A stretch of DNA of 64,000 nt from Pseudomonadales bacterium (GTDB lineage: Bacteria; Pseudomonadota; Gammaproteobacteria; Pseudomonadales; UBA7239), in contig JANQLY010000023.1 of NCBI GenBank assembly GCA_028280345.1, forward strand, positions 124,001 to 188,000, in the 5' to 3' direction. This document shows, piece after piece, positions 25,646-35,988 of the stretch. The position numbers and the translations under genes are program-made. The notes beneath the pieces are model-generated. The model was not told the origin of the DNA, ran no database searches, and was given only the letters and a program-made list of their open reading frames with translations. Numbering within the stretch: the first letter of the stretch is position 1; every line of letters starts with the position of its first letter.

Positions 25646-25809
25646 ACAAACTGCCTGTTAAATCGCCTGACTACAGCGGCAAAACCCCGCCAAAAACAGC
25701 TAAGTCATTGATATATAAGCCCATATTGAGCTAAAAACTCAACTTTATGCCCACATACTACAATTAATTGCTGCAAATATATACCGGATTTTGCCTGCGC
25801 CAGGGACGC

Positions 25810-26697
25810 TCAGGGGCAGCCGAGAAAACTGCACAGGGATCGTGCCAACGCCGCCAGGTCCCCTTCCATATGGAAGTGGTGTCCACCTGAAAACAGCTCA
25901 GTCTCAATGTCGGGAGAAACCTCTTGCAAGCGCTGCTTGATATTTTCTATACGATGCCCCATCGCTTCATCCCCCATATACAATCTGACCGGACATTCAA
26001 GTCGGTCAATAAAACTGCTGGCCTGGACCGGGGTCAGCATCATCGGCGATGGCATCAACAGGCGGTCATCGGTACGCCACCGCAACCCGCCTGTGACTTC
26101 GCGACTGTTGCGCTCAACCAGTAGTCGGGCCGTATCTTCCTTGACACCAAAACCGCCACGCAAACGGGTTTTAATCATCGTATCTATTGATGAAGCTAGC
26201 GATGGTTCGCGTCCGCGCCGCTGCATAAAGGTCTGAATATAACTGGAAAATTGTTCCGCAGCCTGGTCCTCTTGTGCTGTTAACGGCCATAAGCCTTCAA
26301 GCAACGCGAGTTTTTCAATACGGTCAGGAGCTACCGCAGCAACCAGACTTGCCACAATGGCACCGCGCGAATGACCAAGCAGGGAAAACCGCGGCCAGTT
26401 CATCGCATCAGCTAACAAAAGAATTTCTTTGACATCGTCCCAGATGTGGTAGCTCGCATCGGGAGAACGGTGATCACTGTGACCGTGACCAGCCATATCA
26501 AGTGCCAGTAATTGAAGGTTATTGAGATGGGGGCCAAGAGGCCTGAAACTGTGACAGTTATCGAGCCAGCCATGCAAGGCAATCACAGGTGGTTGATCAG
26601 ACTGCCCCCATAACTCGGCGGCAAGGCGATTGCCTTCTACTTCTATTGCAAGAGCCTGTGGTTCTATTTTTTGTGATGAAGATGAATCAGTGCTCAT
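25810..26697 (-). CDS. Alpha/beta hydrolase
   Basis: 295 residues from ATG 26697, which overlaps the sixA stop by 11 bp; a longer frame reading back into sixA is spurious. The fold shows in ALHGWLDNCHSF (oxyanion HG), LDMAGHGHSDH and the nucleophile elbow LLGHSRGAIVA with S110. The acid Asp is probably in the RLYMGDEAMG segment and the catalytic His in FSGGHHFHMEG. Probably a cytosolic esterase or related hydrolase. Proteins with this HGWLDN start resemble the serine hydrolase-like family found beside sixA in pseudomonads. Substrate unknown. Confidence 0.9.
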   Translation of the reverse strand: MSTDSSSSQKIEPQALAIEVEGNRLAAELWGQSDQPPVIALHGWLDNCHSFRPLGPHLNNLQLLALDMAGHGHSDHRSPDASYHIWDDVKEILLLADAMNWPRFSLLGHSRGAIVASLVAAVAPDRIEKLALLEGLWPLTAQEDQAAEQFSSYIQTFMQRRGREPSLASSIDTMIKTRLRGGFGVKEDTARLLVERNSREVTGGLRWRTDDRLLMPSPMMLTPVQASSFIDRLECPVRLYMGDEAMGHRIENIKQRLQEVSPDIETELFSGGHHFHMEGDLAALARSLCSFLGCP

Positions 26698-27151
26698 GCC
26701 ACAACAGTTCAGCCAGCCCCGCTGCCACAAGCTCTGTTTCCATGGCCACCAGATTGGCGGTCCCCATACTGATATAGCCCCGTTCAATGCCACACAAGGC
26801 TTCCACAAATGCACTCGACAATGGCTGGTGGCTGCACAGAGCTACCGAGTGTTCATTTTTAAAATCCATGGCGGCAAGACCATCAATAGCCGTTTGTGGC
26901 GCAGCATCCGGTACCAGCCAGTCCACCTGAATCAGCTCATCCTCATAGCCAATCGTTTTTGCCATCAGGTCTGCTGTTTGCCGTGCTCGCAAATAGGGGC
27001 TGGTGAGAATGCGGGTTAAACCCTGCAGTTCATTACGACGCTTTTCAACATTTGCACACACTTTGTCGACGCCGGCATCAGTGAGCGTACGATCCATGTC
27101 GCTATTGCCCTGCCAACCTGCCTCGCCGTGGCGCATTAAAAAAACTTTCAC
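26687..27151 (-). CDS. sixA: Phosphohistidine phosphatase SixA
   Basis: 154 residues, a histidine-phosphatase (phosphoglycerate mutase-fold) domain. MRHGEAGW contains the nucleophilic His8 and the RHG signature. DRTLTDAG, ILTSPYLRARQTADLM and a second His in ALCSHQPLSSAFVEAL complete the active site. SixA removes phosphate from His of phosphotransfer proteins such as ArcB or NPr. Length fits the family (about 155-160). Shares an overlap with the downstream hydrolase and sits 56 bp after gpsA. Confidence 0.93.
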   Translation of the reverse strand: MKVFLMRHGEAGWQGNSDMDRTLTDAGVDKVCANVEKRRNELQGLTRILTSPYLRARQTADLMAKTIGYEDELIQVDWLVPDAAPQTAIDGLAAMDFKNEHSVALCSHQPLSSAFVEALCGIERGYISMGTANLVAMETELVAAGLAELLWHEH

Positions 27152-27207
27152 CCTGTTTTTACCTTTGGTCCTGACCTGTCATTTACGCTGTTAACAGCCT
27201 GACTATA

Positions 27208-28239
27208 TCAGGATATAACAAATTCCACATCAGCATTGGACTCTCCCCCCATTAGCGCTTCGACCTGCTCATCAATGGTAGATCCATTGAACAAAATTTC
27301 ATACAGGCTGTTTGCCAGTGGCATATAGATATTATTCTCTTCGGCGCGCTGCTTCACCAGTTTCAGAGTATTCACACCTTCCGCCACTTGCCCGACAGTT
27401 TCTACTGCTTCTTCCAGCGATACTCCTTTACCAATTTCCATACCAATACGGTAGTTACGGCTCAACGGAGAGCTACAGGTCACAATCAGATCTCCTACCC
27501 CCGAAAGGCCGATAAATGTCATCGGGTTGGCACCCATGCTGACAGCAAAGCGACTCATCTCGGCAAGGCTACGCGTCATAATCATACTGACAGTGTTTTG
27601 CCCGAGACCCATTGAAGCCGCCATGCCGGAAATAATCGCATAGATATTTTTTAACACACCACCAAGTTCAACACCGTAGACATCGTTATTTTCATAAACC
27701 CGGAAATACGAACAGCGCAATGCCTGTTCTACACGTTCACAAACGCGCTGATCTTCACTGGCTACCACTGTACCGGTTAGCTGCTTTTCAGAAATTTCCC
27801 GCGCAAGGTTTGGCCCACTGATAACACCACAGGGATGCTCAGGCAGTACATCAGTGATCACCTGACTCATCAGTTTAAAACTGCCGACTTCAATCCCCTT
27901 GCTGGTACTGACAATCAATGCACCGGACTCAAGCAACGGCTTGGCCTGATTCAAAACATCACGGAAGGACTTGCTCGGCACCGATACCAGCACCAGCTCA
28001 CTGCCTTGCAAAGCCTGTTGCAAATCCGCAGTGATGGTTAAATTATCGTGCAGCGTATAACCAGGGAAGTAGGCGGTGTTTTCCCGGCTACGGGAAACTT
28101 CTGCTGCACGCGCGCTGTCGCGCATCCAGAGTACGGCTTCACTGGCATTCTCCGCCAGCAGATTGGCAAGCACCGTACCGAAACTGCCCCCGCCCAGTAC
28201 TACAGCCCGGGTAATGGGTTTTGTTGCTCCTGATGCCAT
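27208..28239 (-). CDS. gpsA: Glycerol-3-phosphate dehydrogenase [NAD(P)+]
   Basis: 343 residues. Rossmann motif VLGGGSFGTVLANLLA at the N-terminus, where most family members have GxGxxG/A. Substrate and catalytic segments VISGPNLAREI, YGVELGGVLKNIYAI (catalytic Lys) and GLSGVGDLIVTCSS are present. It reduces dihydroxyacetone phosphate to sn-glycerol 3-phosphate for phospholipid synthesis in the cytosol. ATG 28239. The spacing to sixA suggests a shared transcript. A minus-strand TATAAT (28317-28322) lies about 80 bases upstream. Confidence 0.96.
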   Translation of the reverse strand: MASGATKPITRAVVLGGGSFGTVLANLLAENASEAVLWMRDSARAAEVSRSRENTAYFPGYTLHDNLTITADLQQALQGSELVLVSVPSKSFRDVLNQAKPLLESGALIVSTSKGIEVGSFKLMSQVITDVLPEHPCGVISGPNLAREISEKQLTGTVVASEDQRVCERVEQALRCSYFRVYENNDVYGVELGGVLKNIYAIISGMAASMGLGQNTVSMIMTRSLAEMSRFAVSMGANPMTFIGLSGVGDLIVTCSSPLSRNYRIGMEIGKGVSLEEAVETVGQVAEGVNTLKLVKQRAEENNIYMPLANSLYEILFNGSTIDEQVEALMGGESNADVEFVIS

Positions 28240-28362
28240 AGCAGCCCCCCTGCAATATTATCTGTATGCGCATAAACAAACACATCTGCCACCCTGTTTA
28301 TCTTCAGGGTGTGCCGATTATAGGACGTCAGTGTTGGTGATGTAACCCGCACATCTCAGTTT

Positions 28363-30300
28363 TCACAGGGCTGATAACTCCAGCAACAAACGATTGAGGC
28401 GCTGCACATAACTGGCGGGATCTTCAAGCGTGCCACCCGCCGCCAGGTTTGCCTGATCGAGTAATACGCGGGACAGATCTGCAAAGCGATCTTCGTCCGG
28501 TTCCTGATCAAGACGTTTCACCAGCGGGTGCTCCGGATTCAATTCAAAGACTGGTTTGCTGTCGGGCAAGCTTTGGCCCGCCGCTTCCATAATGCGACGC
28601 ATCTGCGCACCCATATCCTGCTCACCCACGACCAGACAAGCCGGCGAATCCGTTAAACGATGGGTAATGCGTACATCTTCTACATCGTTATCCAGTTTTT
28701 CTTTAACGCGTTCGACAAGGCCTTCAAATTCCTTCGCCACCTCTTCCTGGGCTTGTTTCTCATCATCATCGAGATCACCAAGATCCAGCGCACCGCGCCC
28801 AACATCCTCAAACGGTTTCTCGTCAAACATCATCAGGTTATTCATCAACCAGTCATCAACGCGGTCGTGTAACAGCAGCACCTCGATGCCTTTTTTGCGA
28901 AACACTTCCAGATGCGGGCTGTTGGCTGCAGTAGTGTAATTCTCCGCTACCACATAGTAGATTTTTTCCTGACCATCTTTCATCCGCGAAATATAGTCTT
29001 CCAGTGACTGAGTCTGATCATCTTCGCCAGTATGCGTGGAAGAAAAGCGCAGCAACCTGGCAATTTTATCCTTATTGGAAAAATCTTCTGCCGGCCCTTC
29101 CTTAAGCACCTGGCCAAACTCCTTCCAGAATGTTGCATACTGTTCCGGCTCTTTTTTCGCAAGCTTTTCCAACATATCCAGCACACGTTTGGTCAGCGCA
29201 CTGCGCATGGAATCTACCGCCGGATCCTGCTGCAGAATCTCACGGGAAACATTCAGTGAAATATCATTGGAATCTACCACACCTTTGACAAAGCGTAGAT
29301 AGAGCGGCAGAAATTGTTCCGCCTCATCCATAATAAACGTGCGCTGCACATACAACTTGAGTCCGCGAATTCCATCGCGATTCCACATATCAAACGGTGC
29401 CCGCGCTGGCAGATAGAGCAGGCTGGTGTATTCCAGCTTGCCTTCCACCTTGTTATGGCTCCAGCTCAGTGGGTCGTCAAAGTCATGGGAGACATGTTTG
29501 TAAAATTCTTGATACTCTTCGTCCGAAACCTCACTGCGTGAACGTGTCCAGAGTGCGGTTGCATCGTTGATTTTTTCAAACTCCGGTGTTTTTTCTTCCG
29601 ACTCTTCTTCACTGCCAGCAGCATCATTATCTTCACCCGCTGCGGGTAACTCCTGCTTTAGCATCTCTACCGGAATCGCAATATGATCCGAGTATTTTTT
29701 AATCACCGTACGCAGGCGCCATTCATCGGCAAACTCTGCTTCATCAGTTTTAAGATGCAACACTATTCGGGTGCCACGATCTGCTTTTTCAACGTTTTCA
29801 ATCAAAAACTCCGATTCACCGGCAGACTCCCAACGCACACCTTCTTCAGCGCCCACACCAGCCTTGCGCGTAAACACTTCAACCTTTTCAGCAACAATAA
29901 ACGCCGAATAAAAACCTACACCAAACTGACCGATCAGGTGGGAGTCCTTCTGCTGATCACCCGTCAGTTTCTGCAGGAATTCAGCGGTACCAGATTTCGC
30001 AATAGTGCCGAGATTTTCAACCACCTCGTCGCGACTCATACCAATTCCGTTATCACTGATTGTAATCGTATTGCTATCCTTGTCTGCCTCGACACGTACA
30101 CGCAACTCGGCATCACCTTCGAACAGAGCATCATTAGCGAGCGCCTCAAAGCGCAGTTTGTCTGCTGCATCGGCGGCATTGGAAATCAGCTCGCGTATGA
30201 AGATTTCTTTATTACTATATAAAGAGTGAATCATCAGATGCAGCAATTGTTTGGCTTCCGTCTGGAAGCCGAGGGTTTCAGCTTGGGTTTCTACAGTCAT
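28363..30300 (-). CDS. htpG: Molecular chaperone HtpG (Hsp90)
   Basis: 645 residues from ATG 30300 ([20 protein letters not shown]); the longer frame upstream runs through the promoter and is rejected. The ATPase domain has [40 protein letters not shown] and [12 protein letters not shown]. The middle domain has the catalytic-loop Arg region [10 protein letters not shown] and NVSREILQ. The C-terminal dimerisation domain begins after about residue 520. An acidic insert around residues 235-250 is slightly long. Cytosolic ATP-dependent chaperone. A consensus heat-shock promoter sits directly upstream. Confidence 0.97.
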   Translation of the reverse strand: MTVETQAETLGFQTEAKQLLHLMIHSLYSNKEIFIRELISNAADAADKLRFEALANDALFEGDAELRVRVEADKDSNTITISDNGIGMSRDEVVENLGTIAKSGTAEFLQKLTGDQQKDSHLIGQFGVGFYSAFIVAEKVEVFTRKAGVGAEEGVRWESAGESEFLIENVEKADRGTRIVLHLKTDEAEFADEWRLRTVIKKYSDHIAIPVEMLKQELPAAGEDNDAAGSEEESEEKTPEFEKINDATALWTRSRSEVSDEEYQEFYKHVSHDFDDPLSWSHNKVEGKLEYTSLLYLPARAPFDMWNRDGIRGLKLYVQRTFIMDEAEQFLPLYLRFVKGVVDSNDISLNVSREILQQDPAVDSMRSALTKRVLDMLEKLAKKEPEQYATFWKEFGQVLKEGPAEDFSNKDKIARLLRFSSTHTGEDDQTQSLEDYISRMKDGQEKIYYVVAENYTTAANSPHLEVFRKKGIEVLLLHDRVDDWLMNNLMMFDEKPFEDVGRGALDLGDLDDDEKQAQEEVAKEFEGLVERVKEKLDNDVEDVRITHRLTDSPACLVVGEQDMGAQMRRIMEAAGQSLPDSKPVFELNPEHPLVKRLDQEPDEDRFADLSRVLLDQANLAAGGTLEDPASYVQRLNRLLLELSAL

Positions 30301-30330
30301 AACACCATCCATCAAAGGTTTATTGCCCGA

Positions 30331-30358
30331 ATATGGGGCTAATCCAGTGAATTTCAAG
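30331..30358 (-). promoter_or_regulatory. Sigma-32 (RpoH) heat-shock promoter of htpG
   Basis: Read on the minus strand: CTTGAAA (30352-30358), a 13-base spacer, then CCCCATAT (30331-30338). Both boxes match the RpoH consensus, CTTGAAA and CCCCATnT, and the -10 box is about 30 bases from the htpG start codon. The spacing and context are those expected for htpG in proteobacteria. Confidence 0.88.
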
Positions 30359-30411
30359 CAAAAAAAATGTGATTAGGCTAAAATGCCGCCGTCCCGGTCG
30401 TGCATTCCCTA

Positions 30412-31200
30412 ATGAGACAGCAACTGTTCAAATTTTCCACTGCCCTGACTGCCTTGCTGCTGGGCTGTCTCCTCTGCGCTGCATCCTCTTTCGCCCAGCC
30501 CCAGGGCAAGAGACAACTGGTAATCGCCGCCCATGAATGGCCCCCCTATGCCTCGCGAGACAGCATGTACTTTGGCATGGTGCCGCGTATCATTTCAGAG
30601 GCCCTGCACTCCCAAGGTTACGACGTAAAATACCGCTTTATGCACTGGTCCGATGCACTCGATGGCATTATTACCGAAGAGTTCGATGGCGCCATTATCT
30701 GGGTGATGGAAGATTTAAACCATCCGGCATTTCTTATCAGCGACCCGATTGTCCACTATCGCTCGGCACTGTATTACCGCAAGTCATTGCCACGCCCTAC
30801 CAGCTCCGACGACCTGCTCGGCTTCCGCATGGGGCTTAACTCTCACTATGTCTACGACCAGGACAGCTACGAGTTACTCAAGGACAATCTGATTTTGCCA
30901 ATCGAAGGTCACTCCGATTTGACCAATTTCCAGTATTTGATCGAGGGCCGCATCGATTACTTTCTGACACCACTGCTCACGAGCAAACCTCTGCTGCGCA
31001 ACAATTTCCCCAAAGAGCAGCAACAGCAACTTGACTACAGCACGAGTATCTTCAAATTTCCGCCAACTCACCTGATTGTCAACCGCTACCGTGACGGCAG
31101 CGACGAGATCATGAATCAATTTAACGCCAGCTTGAAACGCATGGAAAATAACGGCACCATTGACCGCTATATTCGCGACTTTCGTTTCAGCAAGTATTAA
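30412..31200 (+). CDS. Periplasmic solute-binding protein (SBP_bac_3-like)
   Basis: 262 residues from ATG 30412; an in-frame GTG at 30400 is the alternative. Signal peptide (hydrophobic residues 10-30, cleavage after SSFAQ). The mature part has the type II periplasmic-binding fold: QLVIAAHEWPPYAS, GMVPRIISEALHSQGYDVKY, FDGAIIW, and a C-terminal NGTIDRYIRDFRF. Proteins like this bind amino acids or other polar solutes; no transporter genes lie next to it, so it may be an orphan receptor. Divergent from htpG; purB follows after 38 bp. Confidence 0.85.
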   Translation: MRQQLFKFSTALTALLLGCLLCAASSFAQPQGKRQLVIAAHEWPPYASRDSMYFGMVPRIISEALHSQGYDVKYRFMHWSDALDGIITEEFDGAIIWVMEDLNHPAFLISDPIVHYRSALYYRKSLPRPTSSDDLLGFRMGLNSHYVYDQDSYELLKDNLILPIEGHSDLTNFQYLIEGRIDYFLTPLLTSKPLLRNNFPKEQQQQLDYSTSIFKFPPTHLIVNRYRDGSDEIMNQFNASLKRMENNGTIDRYIRDFRFSKY

Positions 31201-31232
31201 GCTTCTTTTTATTAAAGTACCAATATCCCTGA

Positions 31233-32612
<1,380 letters not shown>

Positions 32613-32622
32613 TCAACCCGTG

Positions 32623-33780
32623 ATGCCAGGCGAACTTGATCTCGACATTTTTTTCGCCGACTACTGGCAACAGCGCCCGCTTTATATTCCTCAGTTCCTC
32701 CCGAACTGTGACAAACTGATCGAAGCCGAAGAGCTCGCCGGACTCGCCTGTGAGGAAGAGATAGAATCTCGTCTCGTGTTCAGCGACGAAAACTGGCGAT
32801 TACAACACGGCCCATTTCAGGAAAGCGACTTTTTGCAACTGCCTGCACGTGGCTGGAGCCTGTTGGTACAAAGCGTGAATCATCAGGTACCGGAGATTCA
32901 CGCGCTCTATGATTATTTTCGCTTTCTACCGCAGTGGCGCTTTGACGACATTATGGCGAGCTATACCCCTGGCGGCGGTTGCAGTGGCCCTCACTTTGAT
33001 TACTACGATGTATTTATTCTACAAGCTACTGGACAGCGCGAGTGGCAACTCGGCGAACACTGTGGTCCACACAGCACTCTGCGCCATGATTGCGATCTGT
33101 GCTTACTGGAGAATTTCAGCGCGACTGAAACGTATATTTTGCAACCCGGTGACTTGCTTTATATTCCACAACAACTCGCCCATTGGGGCAAAGGCGACGC
33201 GGAAAGCCTTAGTTACTCCATCGGCTTTCGCAGTCCGAGCGATGCGGAGTTACTCGCCGTGATTAGCGACCATATTGGCAATGAGCTTGGCGAACATCAG
33301 CGCTTGCAGGAAAATGGCCCGCAACCCACAACGGCCAATGGCGCCATTGATGCAGCCACCCTTGCACAGTTGCGTACACGACTACACACCTTGATAGATG
33401 ACTGTGACCTCAACACCGTGTTTGGCGAATACGTCAGTAGTCTCGCTCATCCGGAAGGCCTGCCTGAACTGGATGACGACTTAAAAATCAACGACCGTAT
33501 TGAACTACAAGCACTGCTTGATGATCTACAAACACAGCAGCAGCCACTACTGAAAGATGAAAGCGCACGGCTACTTTATCTCGCAGAGAGTGACGGAAAT
33601 ACCCGCCTGTTTTGCAATGGCCAACGCTGTGAACCCACCGTTACTGCGGCATTGGCACAATTGCTCTGCGATCATCATGCCGTGAGCCCGTCACAATTAC
33701 AGCCTTTTTTGCTTGATTCCGGAGCTGTTGAGCTATTAATCTGGTTGCTCAACCACGGTATTTTCTATTGGCATGAGTGA
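32623..33780 (+). CDS. roxA: Ribosomal protein uL16 3-hydroxylase RoxA (YcfD)
   Basis: 385 residues from ATG 32623; a GTG immediately before it would add one residue. It is a JmjC/cupin 2-oxoglutarate-dependent oxygenase: ligands H124 and D126 in GPHFDYYDVF and H187 in QQLAHWGKGD. FWQ-like N-terminal DYWQQRPLYIPQF is the usual YcfD opening, and SYSIGFRSPS follows the barrel. A winged-helix C-terminal domain (about residues 270-385) mediates dimerisation. It hydroxylates an Arg in ribosomal protein uL16 (L16). In the purB operon; overlaps the GNAT gene by 8 bp. Confidence 0.93.
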   Translation: MPGELDLDIFFADYWQQRPLYIPQFLPNCDKLIEAEELAGLACEEEIESRLVFSDENWRLQHGPFQESDFLQLPARGWSLLVQSVNHQVPEIHALYDYFRFLPQWRFDDIMASYTPGGGCSGPHFDYYDVFILQATGQREWQLGEHCGPHSTLRHDCDLCLLENFSATETYILQPGDLLYIPQQLAHWGKGDAESLSYSIGFRSPSDAELLAVISDHIGNELGEHQRLQENGPQPTTANGAIDAATLAQLRTRLHTLIDDCDLNTVFGEYVSSLAHPEGLPELDDDLKINDRIELQALLDDLQTQQQPLLKDESARLLYLAESDGNTRLFCNGQRCEPTVTAALAQLLCDHHAVSPSQLQPFLLDSGAVELLIWLLNHGIFYWHE

Positions 33781-34726
33781 GACTGACGACGGACTCGATT
33801 TTAACCCGGTACGCTCCATGATCGCCGACTGGCAAACGGAAGGCTTGATTCTGCGTGACATTCGCACAACGGTTTTTATCGAAGAACAGAAAGTACCGGC
33901 CGAACTCGAGTGGGATGAAGAAGACAGTACCTCTGTACATTTTCTTGCCTTCGTCGATAACGAGCCGGTAGCCTGCGCCCGGCTCACGCCGGACGGGCAA
34001 CTCGGCCGCATGGCTGTATTGAAACCCCACCGCCGCAACGGTGTTGGCAGTGCACTAATGCGCTTTATCCTGCTTGAATCACCGAAGCTTGGTTTTTCCA
34101 GCTTATTCCTGCACGCACAAACTGAAGCCATACCGTTTTATAAAAACTTCGAGTTTCAGACAGAGGGTGACATTTTTGTCGAAGCAAATATCGACCACCA
34201 GAGAATGGGACGTATGCTGCCACCGGATCGCAGCCATATCGCTTCCGGCAGTGATATTATTCGCCTTGAGTCTATGGAAGCGTTTCGCGAACAATCGCTG
34301 TTACTCGCTGAAAATGCACGGCACAAGCTTGCGATTTTTAGCGACCACCTTGACCCCGCACTCTACAACCACGAGGATTTTACAAGCGCCGTTCTTACAC
34401 TGACCAAGCGCAGTCGCTTTAACAAAGTACGTATACTTGTACGCGAAACCAAACCCCTGCTCGACTGCGGCCACCGCCTGTTACGCCTTTACCAACGCAG
34501 TAACGGTCAGATTGATATTCGCAAACTCACGATCAACCCGAATCAAAACATCCACGAATTTTTACTTAGTGATGACTGCGGTATCGTGCATCGACAGGAT
34601 GAAAAATATTATCGTGGCATTAGCTATCTTGAACACCGTGGCCGCGTCAAACAGGAACTGGAAGCCTTTGATGAAATGTGGAACAGAGCTGCTACCGATC
34701 CTGAACTGAAACGGCTAACGGTATAG
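33773..34726 (+). CDS. GNAT N-acetyltransferase fused to a DUF7931-like domain
   Basis: 317 residues. Residues 20-150 are a GNAT domain of the ElaA/YjcF-like kind: IRTTVFIEEQKVPAELEWDE, then the acetyl-CoA loop LKPHRRNGVGSALMRFIL and IPFYKNFEFQ. Residues 165-312 form a second domain (EQSLLLAENARHKLAIFSDH ... FLLSDDCGIVHRQDEKYYRGI) like the region annotated DUF7931 in gammaproteobacterial GNAT fusions; its function is unknown. It resembles a phospholipase D-like half in layout, with a solitary HR-rich segment. Starts within the last codons of roxA, so translation is coupled. Confidence 0.82.
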   Translation: MSETDDGLDFNPVRSMIADWQTEGLILRDIRTTVFIEEQKVPAELEWDEEDSTSVHFLAFVDNEPVACARLTPDGQLGRMAVLKPHRRNGVGSALMRFILLESPKLGFSSLFLHAQTEAIPFYKNFEFQTEGDIFVEANIDHQRMGRMLPPDRSHIASGSDIIRLESMEAFREQSLLLAENARHKLAIFSDHLDPALYNHEDFTSAVLTLTKRSRFNKVRILVRETKPLLDCGHRLLRLYQRSNGQIDIRKLTINPNQNIHEFLLSDDCGIVHRQDEKYYRGISYLEHRGRVKQELEAFDEMWNRAATDPELKRLTV

Positions 34727-34736
34727 GTATAGCGCC

Positions 34737-35642
34737 ATGCCTGAGACACTGCTCTTTTACCCTGTTTACCTTGCGCAAAAAACTGCTTATCTCTTTTTAT
34801 CTGCCGTCTTGTGTTGTGTCTGCCTCATACACAACACTCACGCAAATAATCGCGAGGCCTATGTGATTGAACTGCAACACCAGTTACCACAAACCATGAT
34901 CCCAACCCTGAAACCTCTACTTCGCAAAGGTGACGGCATCACCGGCTTTCAAAATGAAATCATTGTCACCACAGACCCGGCAACCTATAAGCAAGTACAC
35001 ACCCTTGCAACACAACTGGATCGACCGTTACGCAATCTGCTCATCAACGTAAAGAACAATAGCAGTGGCGATAGCAACGATGCCGAAGCCGGCTTTAGCG
35101 GCGGCATCAAAACCGGACAAGTCATCATTCATACCGGCGAGCCCATAGAAAGGAAAGATGGCCTGACCATCCGCCATGAAGACCTTGCCTTCCAGGCAAA
35201 CAGCACTACCCGTACAACCACTTCACAATCGACGCAGCAGATACGCGCAGTGGAAGGTCTGCCCGCATTTATTTATACAGGACAGTCCCGGTCAGTCAAA
35301 AACTACGATCAGTGGGGCAATCCCACCAGTGAATTTATCGATGCCAACCGCGGCTTTTATGTCACAGCACGCATTACCGGAGAACGGGTGCTGCTGGAGA
35401 TCAGTATCGAAAATGATCAGTTTGATGACAACGCCTTTGACAGCGAACTGGCGAATTTGCGCAACCCGGTCATCAATACAGAAAGACTCAGCACTACCGT
35501 GAGTGGCCGGATCGGCGAGTGGATATCCCTCGGTGGTATCAGTGTAGAAACGGACGAAAACGGCAGAACCTATGTAAAAAAATCTACAGCAAGTGGCGGA
35601 AATCTCGGTGATTATGCGATAAAAATTACCGCACTTTATTAA
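34737..35642 (+). CDS. Secretin-N-domain-like exported protein
   Basis: 301 residues. Signal peptide (hydrophobic residues 15-35, ending near NTHANNRE). Residues 40-105 look like a secretin N1/NolW fold: EAYVIELQHQLPQTMIPTLK, NEIIVTTDPATYKQVHTLA, then a short beta strand. Residues 185-301 are beta-rich and end SLGGISVETDEN ... DYAIKITALY, like the outer strands of secretins but too short to form a pore. Periplasmic or outer-membrane associated. It follows the GNAT fusion by 10 bp and ends the purB operon. It could be a secretin accessory protein; function unknown. Confidence 0.72.
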   Translation: MPETLLFYPVYLAQKTAYLFLSAVLCCVCLIHNTHANNREAYVIELQHQLPQTMIPTLKPLLRKGDGITGFQNEIIVTTDPATYKQVHTLATQLDRPLRNLLINVKNNSSGDSNDAEAGFSGGIKTGQVIIHTGEPIERKDGLTIRHEDLAFQANSTTRTTTSQSTQQIRAVEGLPAFIYTGQSRSVKNYDQWGNPTSEFIDANRGFYVTARITGERVLLEISIENDQFDDNAFDSELANLRNPVINTERLSTTVSGRIGEWISLGGISVETDENGRTYVKKSTASGGNLGDYAIKITALY

Positions 35643-35743
35643 CAGGTACGCGTTTTACCCGGTTTTAAAGGCGTAACGGCCAATTTCACCCGGTAGTTTT
35701 TTTACAGTGTATTTTTTTTACAAATCCCTCATTTAAAAACAAT

Positions 35744-35772
35744 TTGACTTTCCCCTGCCAGATAAGCATGAT
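35744..35772 (+). promoter_or_regulatory. Candidate aceA promoter
   Basis: TTGACT (35744-35749) and CATGAT (35767-35772) are separated by 17 bases. The -35 matches the sigma-70 consensus at five of six positions and the -10 at four. It is the best pair seen in the 346-bp gap before aceA, about 215 bases from the start codon. Apart from this pair and the inverted repeat at 35861, I see no gene in the gap. Confidence 0.35.
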
Positions 35773-35860
35773 GCGCGCGTCCTGTGAGGCCAGCACCAAT
35801 AAATACGCTGTATATAGCGGCAATATTGGCTGAGCATTAACACTACCCTGCTTTTGCCCA

Positions 35861-35888
35861 ATCGTGCTGATCCAAAAGATCACACGAT
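35861..35888. promoter_or_regulatory. Inverted repeat in the aceA leader
   Basis: ATCGTGCTGATC (35861-35872) and GATCACACGAT (35878-35888) are inverted copies with one unpaired base, separated by CAAAA. It lies about 100 bases upstream of the aceA ATG. It could be an operator for a dimeric regulator of the glyoxylate shunt or an RNA hairpin; the sequence does not say which. Confidence 0.5.
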
Positions 35889-35988
35889 CCTGACCTCCAC
35901 CAGACTAAGGCCTGCGAATTGCGATTCAGACAGGCTTTCGGTTGCCCTGAGGGGCGGGAATAACTACTCATACTGTCGAGGTTCATCT

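Noticed and set aside
28290-28311. CACCCTG / CAGGGTG hairpin between htpG and gpsA as a terminator
   Set aside because: The stem is good but no T-run follows on the minus strand, so it cannot be called a rho-independent terminator.
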